Below are positions 49,780 through 59,050 of a stretch of DNA of 64,000 bases, piece after piece. A model generated the notes under the pieces. That model was given only the letters and a program-made list of their open reading frames with translations, did no database searches and had not been told where the DNA came from. Made by a program: the position numbers and the translations under genes. This DNA comes from Streptomyces violaceusniger (GTDB taxonomy: Bacteria > Actinomycetota > Actinomycetes > Streptomycetales > Streptomycetaceae): positions 2,170,001-2,234,000 of the forward strand of contig BJHW01000001.1 of assembly GCA_005405945.1 (NCBI GenBank), in the 5' to 3' direction. How positions within the stretch are numbered: the first letter of the stretch is position 1; the number at the start of each line of letters is the position of its first letter.

Positions 49780-50166
49780 ATGGTTCACGTACTGAGCAGC
49801 CGCATCCTGCTGCGGCCGACGGACCCCGAGCGCTCCCGGGCGTTCTACGGCGAGGCCCTGGGCCTTGCGGTCTACCGGGAGTTCGGGACGGGCCCCGAGC
49901 GCGGCACGGTCTACTTCCTCGGCGGGGGCTTCCTGGAGGTCTCCGGCCGCTCGGACACCCCGCCCGCCCCGGGCCTCCAGCTGTGGCTCCAGGTGGCGGA
50001 CGCGGCGGCGGCGCACAAGGAGTTCACCGCGCAGGGGGTCGAGGTGCTGCGGCCGCCGAAGAAGGAGCCGTGGGGGCTGGTGGAGATGTGGATCGCGGAT
50101 CCGGACGGCGTGCGGATCGCGGTCGTGGAGGTGCCGGAAGACCATCCGCTGCGGTACCGCCCCTGA
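49780..50166 (+). CDS. VOC-family protein (glyoxalase/bleomycin resistance fold)
   Basis: The 128-residue protein has one VOC domain: SSRILLRPTDPERSRAFYGE, then GTVYFLGGGFLEVSG and IADPDGVRIAVVEV. The His/Glu metal residues of glyoxalase I are only partly visible, so metal binding is uncertain. Possible roles are glyoxalase, dioxygenase or drug binding. ATG 49780 has AGGGTCGCGGGC upstream. Confidence 0.85.
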   Translation: MVHVLSSRILLRPTDPERSRAFYGEALGLAVYREFGTGPERGTVYFLGGGFLEVSGRSDTPPAPGLQLWLQVADAAAAHKEFTAQGVEVLRPPKKEPWGLVEMWIADPDGVRIAVVEVPEDHPLRYRP

Positions 50167-50322
50167 TGGCTCGATCCCGGCATCGCCGGACGATGCATGG
50201 GGTCGCCGGACGATGCCCGGGACCCCTGGCGGTACCCGGATCGCTGACGCCGTCCGCCTGCCACGGCTCGCGGTGGCCGGAGGGGGTGGTGGGGCGGACG
50301 GCGGACGGTGCCGGAGGGGAGG

Positions 50323-50742
50323 TCAGCCGGGCTGGCTGTTCTCCTTGTGCTCTCCCCAGCCGTGCCAGCGGTCGATCTCGATCCAGGCGCTGACCCGGCC
50401 GCGGTCCCGCCGCGGGTAGTCCTTGCCCAGGTATTGCTGGGCCAGCCGGTCGATTCCGGCCAGGTCCTTGTCGTCCTGGAGCTCGACGACCCGGCCGATG
50501 AGGGTGATGTGGCTGTACCAGTTCGCCTCGTCGATCACGGTGAGCGTGACCCTGGGGTCGTTGCGGATGTGGTCGAGCCGCTTGCGGCCCTCGTCCATGT
50601 TGACCAGGACCCGGCCGTCGTCCCAGAGGTACCAGGTGGCCGTGGACACCGGCTGACCGTCGGACCGGATCGTCGCGATCACGGCCGGATTGGGCTTCTC
50701 GAGCATGGCGACCGCGGCCTCGGGAAGCGGTGGATTCGACAC
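50323..50742 (-). CDS. PPOX-class (pyridoxamine 5'-phosphate oxidase fold) F420-dependent enzyme
   Basis: The 139-residue split-barrel protein has LEKPNPAVIATIRSDGQPVST, then WYLWDDGRVLVNMDEGRKRLDHIRNDP and WYSHITLIGRVVEL, the pattern of actinobacterial F420- or FMN-binding PPOX proteins. The basic GRKRLDHIR loop often contacts the cofactor phosphate. Probably a F420H2-dependent reductase; the substrate is unknown. GTG start at 50742. Convergent with the VOC gene. Confidence 0.8.
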   Translation of the reverse strand: MSNPPLPEAAVAMLEKPNPAVIATIRSDGQPVSTATWYLWDDGRVLVNMDEGRKRLDHIRNDPRVTLTVIDEANWYSHITLIGRVVELQDDKDLAGIDRLAQQYLGKDYPRRDRGRVSAWIEIDRWHGWGEHKENSQPG

Positions 50743-50957
50743 GGGCTCTCCTCCTCTGTGGACAGCTGTTCACGTCCCGTGGTGCGGCTGGGGCCTGCGT
50801 GATCCACGGGCGCACCTCTCACCGTGCCATACCGCTCCTCGCGCTCCCCACTACTCCGCACGCCTCGCGCTCCCTCACTGCGCCCGTGCGCTCCCGTGTG
50901 TGGTGCCGCCGCAGGGGATGTCTCCTGGTATTACGTCCCCCTTCGGGAGGTGTGGCC

Positions 50958-51572
50958 GTGCACGGACCTCCGCTTATCGGCTGGCTGCTGGTCGCGCTGT
51001 GCGCGGCCACGGGTGGCTACTGTCTGTTGCAGATGCGCGGTGAGCCGCCCGGGCCGGGGCGGCGGATCGCGGGCGCCGAGGCGCTGATGGGGTGGGGGAT
51101 GGCCGTGATGGCGGTGCCGTCCACCGTGCTGGACCCCCGGCCCTGGGGTCCGCCCGCCTTCGCGGCGGTCTTCGCCGTGGCCGCCGTAAGGGCGCTGCTG
51201 CCGGTGCCGCACGGCGCGGGGCTCCCGGGGCACCGTCTGCACCACGCCGTCGGAGCGCTGGCGATGGTCTATATGGCGCTCGCGATGATGGTGGGCACCA
51301 CGGGCGGCCACCATCACACCGGCGAGACGGCCCCGGGCCGGATGGCGGGCGGGGTGCCGCTACTGACCGGGGTACTGCTCGTGTACTTCGCGGTCTACGT
51401 CGTACGGTCCGGGCTGCGGCTCGTACCGATGACGGACGGGGCCGTGGACGGGGCGGGGGGCGTCCCGCCCGGCGGCGGTGGCACGGCCGGCTGGTCGCGG
51501 CGGCCCGAGCTGCGGCATGCCTGCAGGCTGTCGATGGGGGTAGGGATGTTCGCGATGCTTCTGACCCTGTGA
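50958..51572 (+). CDS. DUF5134 multi-helix membrane protein
   Basis: The 204-residue protein has five to six hydrophobic segments (GWLLVALCAATGGYCLL, RIAGAEALMGWGMAVMAVPS, LLTGVLLVYFAVYVVRSG) and the His-rich loop GTTGGHHHTG that marks DUF5134 and could bind metal. GTG 50958 follows GGGAGG. It precedes the M56 peptidase by 117 bp; in Streptomyces this pairing suggests shared function, perhaps copper or envelope stress, but nothing here proves it. Confidence 0.75.
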   Translation: MHGPPLIGWLLVALCAATGGYCLLQMRGEPPGPGRRIAGAEALMGWGMAVMAVPSTVLDPRPWGPPAFAAVFAVAAVRALLPVPHGAGLPGHRLHHAVGALAMVYMALAMMVGTTGGHHHTGETAPGRMAGGVPLLTGVLLVYFAVYVVRSGLRLVPMTDGAVDGAGGVPPGGGGTAGWSRRPELRHACRLSMGVGMFAMLLTL

Positions 51573-51689
51573 ACGGGAGCGGGCCGGGCCATGGCCGCAC
51601 CGTGGTACGTGTCAGCCGCATCGTGGTGTGCGTCACTTCCCCGCCGTGACCGTACCCGGCCCGAGCGTCGCGATCATAGGCTGACGGCC

Positions 51690-52625
51690 ATGATGGTCCC
51701 GTTCGCGCTGATGGGCCTCGGCGCACTGGCGGCGGCAATGGCGCCGCGCCTGTTGTCCCGCTCCGACTGGATCGACCGCGAACCGGTGCTCGCCCTCTGG
51801 GTGTGGCAGTGCGTGGTCGTCGGGGTGCTGCTGTGTTGCGCGCTGACCATGGCGCTCACCGGGGCGGCCGCCTGGGGAGCCGTGCGCGGCAATGTCTTCG
51901 CCCCCGCGCCCAAGGGCGTGGTGGAGGCGTACGCGCTGTCCGGCTACGGGCCGTTGGCCGCGCCCGTCGCCCTCGTGCTCGCCTTCGGGGCCGTCTGGAG
52001 CGCGGTGATGCTCACCCGCGAGATCGGCCGCGCCCGCGCCTGGCGCAGGCAGCACCGGGCCGAACTCCTCGTCCGCTCCCCCGCCTTGCCCGGTGAGGAG
52101 CCCAGCGGGGAGCGCCTGGTGGTCCTGGAGAGCGACAAGCCGGATGCCTGGTGGCTGCCGGGCACCATGCCCCAGCTCGTCATCACCACGGCGGCGCTGC
52201 GCCGCCTCAAGGGCCGTCGGCTGGACGCCGTCATCGCCCATGAGCAGGGCCACGCCCGCGCCCGCCACCACTGGCTGCTGCACTGCTCGGGCGCGCTGGC
52301 CAGCGGCTTTCCGCAGGTGACCATGTTCGCGGCGTTCCGCGACGAGGTGCACCGGCTGGTCGAGCTGGCCGCCGACGACTCCGCGTCACGGCGCTTCGGA
52401 CGGACGACCACCGCGCTCGCGCTGGTCGAACTCAACGAGGACCGTGGAGTGTTCGGCCCCTGCCCGAGCGCGCTCGCCCAGGTTCCGCAGCGAGTGGACC
52501 GGCTGCTGGCCCCGGCCTCCCGCCTCCCGGCGGCGCGCCGCTGGCGCCTTACGGCCACCGCGACGCTCGTCCCGGCGGTCCCGCTGCTGGTCACCTTCGT
52601 CCCGGCGCTGCGGGCGCTGGGGTAG
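51690..52625 (+). CDS. M56-family membrane metallopeptidase (BlaR1/MecR1-like)
   Basis: The 311-residue protein has three N-terminal helices, the zinc motif HEQGH (residues 184-188) with a following ELAADDSASRRFG (the M48/M56 downstream Glu helix), and a C-terminal helix. It lacks the sensor penicillin-binding domain of BlaR1. No BlaI-type repressor gene is adjacent, so it may be a stand-alone protease; its neighbour is DUF5134. ATG 51690. Confidence 0.85.
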   Translation: MMVPFALMGLGALAAAMAPRLLSRSDWIDREPVLALWVWQCVVVGVLLCCALTMALTGAAAWGAVRGNVFAPAPKGVVEAYALSGYGPLAAPVALVLAFGAVWSAVMLTREIGRARAWRRQHRAELLVRSPALPGEEPSGERLVVLESDKPDAWWLPGTMPQLVITTAALRRLKGRRLDAVIAHEQGHARARHHWLLHCSGALASGFPQVTMFAAFRDEVHRLVELAADDSASRRFGRTTTALALVELNEDRGVFGPCPSALAQVPQRVDRLLAPASRLPAARRWRLTATATLVPAVPLLVTFVPALRALG

Positions 52626-52627
52626 GT

Positions 52628-52688
52628 TCTCGGCGCTCTCGGAGTTCTCGGCGCTCTCGGCGCTCTCGGCGCTCTCGGCGCTCTCGGC
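52628..52688 (+). repeat. 9-bp tandem repeat CTCGGCGCT
   Basis: Six to seven near-perfect copies of TCTCGGCGC lie between the M56 stop and the PAP2 start. One copy has an AGT variant. The period is a multiple of three but the array is not in a real gene. Confidence 0.8.
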
Positions 52689-52764
52689 ACACCAGCGGCT
52701 CCTCGCTCCGAGGAGATCGGGGGCCTCCTGGCCCCGGGACCCGCCCGTCGGCGATCATCGACCC

Positions 52765-53454
52765 ATGCAGTCGGCAACCCTCCACCGCCGAGCCGCCCGC
52801 GCCGCGGCCGTGCTCACCGTGCTCTTCCTGGTGCTGCTCGCCCTGGTGGCCGCCCATTGGGGGCCCCTGTGGGCCGTCGACCGGGACATCGCCGTCGCCC
52901 TGCACCACTCCGCCATCCGGGACCACGGGTTCACCCGGGCCAACAGGGTGCTCACGGACTGGTTCTGGGATCCCTGGACGATGCGTGCGCTGCTGGCCGT
53001 GGCCGTGGGGTGGCTGCTGTGGCGGCGGGAGTGGCGGCTCGCCCTCTGGGTGGCCGTCACGACGGCGCTGGGCACGGCGCTGCAACAGGCGGTGAAGGCC
53101 GCGCTCGACCGGGAGCGTCCCCGGTGGCCGAACCCGGTGGACTCGGCCAATTACGCGGCCTTCCCGTCCGGCCACGCCCTGACCGCCACCGTCGCCTTCG
53201 GGCTGCTGCTGTGGCTGCTGACGCTGCACGGGGCACCGGCGAGGTGGCTGCGGCTCATGGCCGCCGTAGGGGCCGTATCGGTGCTGGGCGTCGGCTTCAC
53301 CCGCCTCTATCTGGGCGTCCACTGGCCCAGCGACGTCCTGGCCGGCTGGCTGCTGGGCGCGGCGCTGGTGTACGGGGCGATCGCCTCGTACGGCTACGCC
53401 CGGAGCCGTACGAGCGAGCGTGAGGCGTCCCCCGAGGGGAGAGTGCGCCCCTGA
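52765..53454 (+). CDS. PAP2-superfamily phosphatase
   Basis: The 229-residue membrane protein has about five helices and the three PAP2 motifs: KAALDRERPRW, AFPSGHALTATVAFG and FTRLYLGVHWPSDVLAG (catalytic His). It would dephosphorylate a lipid phosphate such as phosphatidic acid or undecaprenyl diphosphate at the outer membrane face. ATG 52765; upstream context is the tandem repeat, and no clear ribosome site is seen. Confidence 0.88.
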   Translation: MQSATLHRRAARAAAVLTVLFLVLLALVAAHWGPLWAVDRDIAVALHHSAIRDHGFTRANRVLTDWFWDPWTMRALLAVAVGWLLWRREWRLALWVAVTTALGTALQQAVKAALDRERPRWPNPVDSANYAAFPSGHALTATVAFGLLLWLLTLHGAPARWLRLMAAVGAVSVLGVGFTRLYLGVHWPSDVLAGWLLGAALVYGAIASYGYARSRTSEREASPEGRVRP

Positions 53455-53505
53455 CCCCCGAAACCCCGTCCGGCCGGCGGGAACGGTAGCCGCACCCGGG
53501 TGCTA

Positions 53506-53654
53506 AGCGCTCCGCTGGAAGTGCCGCGATGCGTCGTCGGCCGTCTGCGGCGCCGTCGTGGCTGGTCGCGCCCGCGCGGCGGAGCCGCACATCGACACAG
53601 TCCAGCGCCCCTTCGGGGCGCTGCCGAACCATAGCGGACTTCCTCCGACCTGCT
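53506..53654. repeat. Dispersed non-coding repeat, family 2, copy 2
   Basis: The 149-bp copy is near-identical to 48858-49008 and ends at the stop codon of the O-methyltransferase (TCA at 53654-53656). The GCGCCCCTTCGGGGCGC hairpin is intact. Confidence 0.7.
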
Positions 53655-54331
53655 CAGCCGAGCCGCACCGCGGCCAGGATCCCGTGCGCGACCCCCAGGG
53701 GCAGCGAGAGATAGCCGTTCGCGGGGTCGGCGAGGTACTCCCGCATCTCCCGGTGCATGTCGAAGCCGAAGTCCATGTCCATGTCGTCCACGAGCACCAG
53801 CGCGCCCCGGCGCAGCCGGGGTTCCACCACCTCGAGCACCGCCCGGTTGAGGTTCGGCCAGCCGTCCATGAGCAGCAGGTCCACCGACCCGGGCAGGTCC
53901 CGCAGCGTCTCCCGTGCGTCGCCGACGCGGACGGTGGCGATGTCGGAGAGCTTGGCGGCGGCGATGGCCTCCGTGGCCTTGGCCACCTTGTCCGCCTGCA
54001 GCTCCGTGCCGATCACCTGCCCGCCACCGTTGTCCCGCACCGCGCTGGCCAGGTAGAGGGTGGACACGCCGAAGGAGGTTCCGTACTCGACGACGGTCCG
54101 CGCGCCGGTCGCACGGGTGAGCAGGTAGAGCAGCTCGCCGCCCTCCTTGGACACCGACATGGAGGCGTCCTTGAACGTCTCGGCCATCTGACTGGCGTCC
54201 AGCTCGGCCCAGGCCGACTTGGGGTCGGTCACACCCGTCTCGGCGAACGCGCGCTCGTCGCCTTCTCGTTCGGCCTCCAGCAGTCCGTCCAGGACGGTCG
54301 CCACGGGCTCGGTGTGCAGTGTGGACGGCAT
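53654..54331 (-). CDS. Class I SAM-dependent O-methyltransferase
   Basis: The 225-residue protein has a Rossmann SAM site TVVEYGTSFGVSTLYLA (motif I), then VIGTELQADKVAKATEAI, VGDARETLRDLPGSVDLLLMDG (motif IV) and LVLVDDMDMDFGF (Asp pair, metal-dependent OMT type). It resembles catechol/caffeoyl-CoA O-methyltransferases, so a catechol- or phenol-bearing substrate is plausible. ATG 54331 has AAGGAG upstream. The 47-bp element 35 bp upstream recurs before the PKS, suggesting a role in polyketide tailoring. Confidence 0.85.
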   Translation of the reverse strand: MPSTLHTEPVATVLDGLLEAEREGDERAFAETGVTDPKSAWAELDASQMAETFKDASMSVSKEGGELLYLLTRATGARTVVEYGTSFGVSTLYLASAVRDNGGGQVIGTELQADKVAKATEAIAAAKLSDIATVRVGDARETLRDLPGSVDLLLMDGWPNLNRAVLEVVEPRLRRGALVLVDDMDMDFGFDMHREMREYLADPANGYLSLPLGVAHGILAAVRLG

Positions 54332-54365
54332 GCGATCTCCTTCGGGGTCGGTGCGGTCACCGGAT

Positions 54366-54412
54366 AGATTCTTCTTCCGGCGGCGATCCGGCCGCCCCCT
54401 AAACATCCCCCT
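54366..54412 (-). promoter_or_regulatory. 47-bp element shared with PKS upstream region (copy A)
   Basis: Read on the minus strand it aligns without gaps to 57272-57318; about 41 of 47 bases agree, including AGGGGGATGTTTAGGGG, then CGGCC and GCCGGAA-AAGAAT. It lies 35-81 bp before the O-methyltransferase start. It could be a promoter/operator of a shared regulator or a short duplicated leader. Confidence 0.55.
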
Positions 54413-54453
54413 GGCTCCCCCTGAGCTGTCCGGGGCGATGGGAGAGTGCGGTC

Positions 54454-55421
54454 ATGAGCAATCTCGATATGAGGCCCGCGCCGACCGTGTGCGGCGGCCG
54501 CCAGGACGTCACCTCCCGGCCGGTCCGGGAACTGCTGGCCGCCAAGCAGGTCCCGCTCGGCGAGTCCACCCTGGTGCGCCGGCTCCTGCCGAACCTCGGG
54601 CGGCGCATGGTCGGCGCCTGGTGCTTCATCGACCACTACGGCCCGGACGACATCGCCCAGGAGCCGGGCATGCAGGTCCCTCCGCATCCGCACATGGGGC
54701 TCCAGACGGTCAGCTGGCTGCACGACGGCGAGGTGCTGCACCGTGACAGCGTGGGCAGCCTGCAGACGGTGCGCCCCGGCGAGTTGGGGCTGATGACCTC
54801 GGGCCGGGCCATCGCGCACTCCGAGGAGTCCCCGCGCGAGCACGCCCGGCTGCTGCACGGGGCACAGCTGTGGGTCGCGCTGCCCGACGGCGACCGCCAT
54901 ATCGCCCCCATGTGGGAGCACCACGCCGAGCTGCCCCGGGTGACCGGCGGCGGCGGGCTGCGGGCGACGGTCGTCCTCGGCGAGCTGGACGGCGCGGCCT
55001 CGCCCGGCACCACGTTCACCCCCCTGATGGGCGCGGACATCGCCCTCGCGGCCGGCACCGACACCCGGCTGCCGGTGCGGCCCGACTTCGAGTACGCGGC
55101 CCTCACCATGTCCGGCGAGGCCGAGGTCGACGGGGTGCGCCTCACGCCCGGCTCCCTCCTCTACCTCGGCTGCGGACGCGCCGAACTACCGCTGCGGGCG
55201 GACGTGGACAGCGCGTTCATGCTGCTGGGCGGGGAGCCCTTCGAGGAGAAGATCGTGATGTGGTGGAACTTCATCGGGCGCTCCCACGACGAGATCTCCC
55301 AGGCCCGCGAGGACTGGACGTCGGGCTCCCGCTTCGGCGAGGTCCACGGCTACGACGGCAGCCCACTGCCCGCCCCCGAACTCCCCCGGTACCCCTCAAG
55401 CCCCGTGGCCGCACACGCTGA
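54454..55421 (+). CDS. Pirin-family protein, frameshift near C-terminus
   Basis: The 322-residue bicupin has pirin blocks: GAWCFIDHYGPDDI, then HPHMGLQTVSWLHDGEVLHRD (metal His residues) and MTSGRAIAHSEESP. As written it runs to 55710 with unrelated sequence. In a run of five C (55383-55387) one extra C gives the usual tail PPVPLKPRGRTR and a stop at 55421. Pirins bind iron; some are quercetin dioxygenases, others transcription cofactors. ATG 54454 with GGGAG upstream. Confidence 0.8.
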
Positions 55422-55516
55422 CCTGCGGCGCCGTCAGCGCCATCGGGTGGCACCTCGGCCACCAGGCTCACGTCGCAAGGAGTGCCGGACAGGTGGTTCT
55501 GGCGCCGTAAGGGGCC

Positions 55517-56089
55517 TCAACGCCGTGCGTGGCGGATCTTCAAGCGTCCGAACCCCACGGCGCCGGAGACCCGGATCTTCGGGCCGCCCGGACCACCCGG
55601 GCCACCCGGGCCGGTGGGGAGGGAACCTTGCCGCCGGGGCTTGTAGCGCAGGTCCTTCCACCCGGTGTGCAGGCCCTCGACGTCGACGATCGCGTCGCGC
55701 GGCACCGTGATCCTGGCTCTGCCGGTGCCGAGCTGCAGCTCGATGTCGACGATCGGATGCTCGATCACCGCCCGGGACAGGTCCAGGTGCACCCTCCCGA
55801 ACGCCGACTCGACCTTGAGGGTCCGCGGCACGACCCATGGACCGCGCCGCCGGATCCGTCCGCTGTGGGCGGCGATCGTGGACGTGGTGCCCGGGGGCTC
55901 CGCCGGGAGCGAGGCCAGAGCCGACACGAGCTCGCCGTGGGTCGTGGCGGTGAGCACCGCGTGAAGGCGCTGGTCCATCTCCTCGTGAGAGAGGTGCCCT
56001 TCGGCGTACGCGTCCTGCAGGCGCCGCACGGCCGTGTCGCGGTCGTCTTCGCTGACGAGTGACGACGAGTTTTCCGGCGGAGAGGTCAC
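55517..56089 (-). CDS. DUF1707 / LiaF-like cell-wall stress protein
   Basis: The 190-residue protein has an N-terminal DUF1707 (about residues 12-65; RDTAVRRLQDAYAEGHLSHEEMDQRL, a SHOCT-like helix pair). A C-terminal DUF2154/LiaF-type beta domain (about 90-180) contains GRVHLDLSRAVIEHPIVDIE. A Gly/Pro collagen-like linker (GPGGPGGPGG) joins the last strands. LiaF-like domains modulate membrane-stress kinases in other Gram-positives. ATG 56089. No transmembrane helix is seen. Confidence 0.8.
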   Translation of the reverse strand: MTSPPENSSSLVSEDDRDTAVRRLQDAYAEGHLSHEEMDQRLHAVLTATTHGELVSALASLPAEPPGTTSTIAAHSGRIRRRGPWVVPRTLKVESAFGRVHLDLSRAVIEHPIVDIELQLGTGRARITVPRDAIVDVEGLHTGWKDLRYKPRRQGSLPTGPGGPGGPGGPKIRVSGAVGFGRLKIRHARR

Positions 56090-56162
56090 CGCTTCACTCT
56101 ACTGCCCTGCCGGAGCCGCGGTGACGACCCGGCGGGGCGAACGAACCCGTGCGGTCACGGCG

Positions 56163-56501
56163 TCAGCCATGGGCAGGCGGGATGTCCTCCGGTTCGGGGG
56201 CGGAGGGGGCGAGGAGGTAGGTATGGAGCTGCCCGAGCAGCTCGGCGATGCCTTCTCGGTCGGCGCGGTAGCGGACCAGCTTGCCGCTGCGCGTGGACTG
56301 GAGCAGGCCGCCGCGCCGGAGGACCGCGAGGTGCTCGGAGGTGGTCGACGGGCCGAGTCCGGCGCGCTCGGCGACCTCGCCGACGGTCAGTTCCTCCCCG
56401 TCGGCGAAGTGCGCGAAGAGCTTCTGACGGGTTCCGCTGGTCAGCGCCTTGAGGAAGACCTGGAGGTCGTCGCCGGGTACGGCGGCCCCGGGACGTATCA
56501 C
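56163..56501 (-). CDS. ArsR-like winged-helix regulator
   Basis: The 112-residue protein has an ArsR/SmtB-type winged helix: LKALTSGTRQKLFAHFADGE, then VGEVAERAGLGPSTTSEHLAV (recognition helix) and LQSTRSGKLVRYRADREG (wing). No clear metal-binding Cys pair is visible. GTG 56501 is a possible start with a weak ribosome site. The frame upstream is open into the TerB gene without a stop, so a TerB-ArsR fusion is conceivable. Confidence 0.65.
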   Translation of the reverse strand: MIRPGAAVPGDDLQVFLKALTSGTRQKLFAHFADGEELTVGEVAERAGLGPSTTSEHLAVLRRGGLLQSTRSGKLVRYRADREGIAELLGQLHTYLLAPSAPEPEDIPPAHG

Positions 56502-56603
56502 CCGTCCCGTACCGGAGTCCGCCCGCCCGGACACCCGGTCGCCGGCCGCCTGGGGGAGCGCGTCCGGGGCCCGGTACGGGCGGGGGACGCGCAGGGGGCG
56601 GTG

Positions 56604-57054
56604 GAGGTCGAACTCGGTCGGGGGATGTCCAGGGCCGAGCACGCCTCGCGGACGACGTCCCGTTCGCTGTCGTCGAAGTAGCCGTCGGCACAGCCGATGA
56701 CGATGCCGATCTGGATGACGGCCCGTGCCTCGGCGGGCCTCCTCTTCGCCTTGCCGATCTCCCGCATGGCGCTCGCCCTGCCGAGGGCGAAGTCCGTGGT
56801 GAGCCCGTCGAGGTGGTCCTCGAAGCGGCGGTGCAGATCGGCCGGGGGAAGTTCTGGAGCACGTCGTTGGTGACGATGAGCTGGGCGACGCGCTGCCGCT
56901 CGGACGGGTCGATCGTGCCGTCCGCCGCCGCCACCAAGGCGCACATCGCCATGCTCGCGTCCCGGAACGCCCCGCTCTGCAACTCGTGCTTCTTCGCCGT
57001 GAGCTGAGCCTGCATCGTCTGGACCGAGTCCTTGAGGCGGTCCCACAGCGTCAT
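56604..57054 (-). pseudogene. TerB-family protein with two frameshifts
   Basis: Three frames together give a full TerB (about 151 aa): MTLWDRLKDSVQTMQAQLTA and ASMAMCALVAAADGTIDPSE, then RRFEDHLDGLTTDFALGRAS and VIQIGIVIGCADGYFDD, ending PPTEFDL. Breaks occur in runs of five G at 56844-56848 and 56620-56624 (C on the coding strand); one extra C at each restores it. TerB binds metal and belongs to tellurite/stress-response complexes. ATG 57054 with GAAGGAG upstream. Unusually, no stop follows EFDL before the ArsR-like frame. Confidence 0.75.
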
Positions 57055-57482
57055 CTGCATCTCCTTCTCAGTAATACCTCCATTGTGGGGAGAAAACAGA
57101 ATCTACAGGTTTGTAGAGCCCCCTGGCGCGCCACCACGACATCCTCGGCGACGTCCAGCGTGGCACACGGCCGGTGGCGCCCATGATCCCGGCCCCGCCG
57201 CGTCGACCGGCGTACGCCCCACAGCGCCATTCCTCCTGACCGCCGCTGCCGCCGCCGTGGTCAGGGGAATGAGGGGGATGTTTAGGGGACGGCCCGCTCG
57301 CTGCCGGAACAAGAATTTCAACAACAGCGGCGAGCTTCTTCGAGCTCGTTCGAGCTTTCTCTCCCGGCCTTCTTTCCCTCAGGCCGCGCAACCGGAGCGC
57401 GGCTGTCCCGCGCACGGGGCGATCCCGCGCGGGCCGGTCGCTGCTCCCGCGCGCCCTGCTTCGAACCGAGAGGTGTGGCGGC
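57055..57482. other. Intergenic region between terB and the PKS
   Basis: About 430 bp with no recognisable gene. It holds both promoters and the 47-bp element (57272-57318). An AT-rich patch (about 57065-57115; GAGAAAACAGAATCTACAGG) may contain the terB promoter. An open frame on the plus strand has no conserved domain. Confidence 0.5.
57272..57318 (+). promoter_or_regulatory. 47-bp element shared with O-methyltransferase upstream region (copy B)
   Basis: Counterpart of 54366-54412 in the opposite orientation. It lies 164-210 bp before the PKS start. Both copies include an ATG followed by a short frame (MFRGRP...RNKN here) in which two of the differences are silent, so either a DNA motif or a small peptide may be conserved. 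Confidence 0.55.
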
Positions 57483-59050
57483 ATGCTACGGACTGACCTG
57501 ATCCGGCCGGTGCCGGAACTGCTCCAGGCCAACGCGGATCGCTTCGGTGACAAGCCGGCCTGTTCCGACGGCCACCGTACGGTCAGCCATGCCGAACTCG
57601 AGCGCCGTACCCGACGGCTGGCCGGTCATCTCGCCGGGCTGCGGCTGCACCCGGGCGACCGCGCGATGATCTGCCTGGGCAACCGCGTCGAGATGCTGGA
57701 GAGCTACTTCGGCGTCCTGCGCGCGAACGCCATCGCGGTGCCGGTCAACCCGCGCTCGACCGATGCGGAGCTCTCGTATCTGCTCGCCGACAGCGGCGCC
57801 CGGCTGGTGCTCACCGACATCGCCCACGCCGACCAGTTCGACCGGCTTCGGGAGCAGTTCCCGGAGCTGAGGGTGGTGGTCAGCGGAGAGGGCCCGCTGC
57901 CGGAGGGTTTCGTCGCGTTCGAGCCGCTGCCGGACACGGAGCCGGAGCTGGCGGCCCGCGACGACCTGGGGCTGGACGAGATCGCGTGGATGCTCTACAC
58001 CTCGGGCACCACCGGGCTGCCGAAGGGCGTGCTGTCCACGCAGCGGAACTGCCTGTGGTCGCTGGCCGCCTGCTACGTACCCGTGACGGGGCTGACCGCC
58101 GAGGACCGCGTGCTGTGGCCGCTTCCTCTCTTCCACAGCCTTTCGCACATCGTATGTCTACTGGCGGCGACCGCCGTCGGGGCCAGCACCCGGATCGTGG
58201 ACGGGGTGTCGACGGCCGATGTGCTGGAGGCGCTGCGCGAGGACCGCTCGACCTTCGTCGCCGGAGTGCCGACGCTCTACCACCACCTGATCGAGGCGGC
58301 GCGGGAGCGTGACTTCGCCGCACCCCAGCTGCGGATCGCCCTCGTGGGCGGAGCGGTGGCCACGGCGGACCTGGTCAGGTCGTTCGAGTCCACCTTCGGG
58401 GTGCCGCTCGTCGACGCGTACGGCAGCACCGAGACGTGTGGCGCGATCGCGGTGAACTGGCCCACTGGCCAACGGGTCGAGGGCTCGTGCGGACTCCCGG
58501 TGCCGGGGCTGACGGTGCGGCTGGTGGACCCGGACACGGGTGTGGACGTACCGGCCGGGCAGGAGGGCGAGTTCTGGGTGTCCGGGCCGAACATCATGGC
58601 CGGGTACCACAACCAGCCGGAGGCGACGGCCGCGGCGCTGCGCGACGGCTGGTACCGCACCGGGGACCTCGGCCGCCGCGACAAGGCCGGGTTCTGCACG
58701 GTGACGGGCCGGATCAAGGAACTCATCATCCGCGCCGGGGAGAACATCCACCCGGGCGAGGTCGAGGCCGTGCTGCGCACCGTGCCCGGTGTGGCGGACG
58801 TGGCCGTGGTGGGCAAGCCGCACGCGGTGCTCGGCGAGGTGCCGGTGGCCTTCGTGGTGCCCGGCCCGGACGGCTTCGACCCGTCGGCGCTGCTGGCCAC
58901 GTGCCGCGAGCGGCTGTCGTACTTCAAGGTCCCGGAGGAGATCTACGAGATCGCGCGGGTGCCGCGCACCGCCTCGGGGAAGATCACCCGGCACGTGCTG
59001 CTGGAGCTGCCCGCACGGCTGCGGGCCGCCGGGGACGGCCAGTACGACTC
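57483..59050 (+). other. PKS starter-unit acyl-AMP ligase (CoL/A) domain
   Basis: AMP-binding motifs are complete: [11 protein letters not shown] (residues 172-182), the middle motif [18 protein letters not shown], and the catalytic Lys500 in RTASGKITR. It should adenylate a carboxylic acid and load the following ACP. The start resembles loading domains that use 3-amino-5-hydroxybenzoate or shikimate-derived acids, based on memory of the family. The substrate must be tested. Confidence 0.8.
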
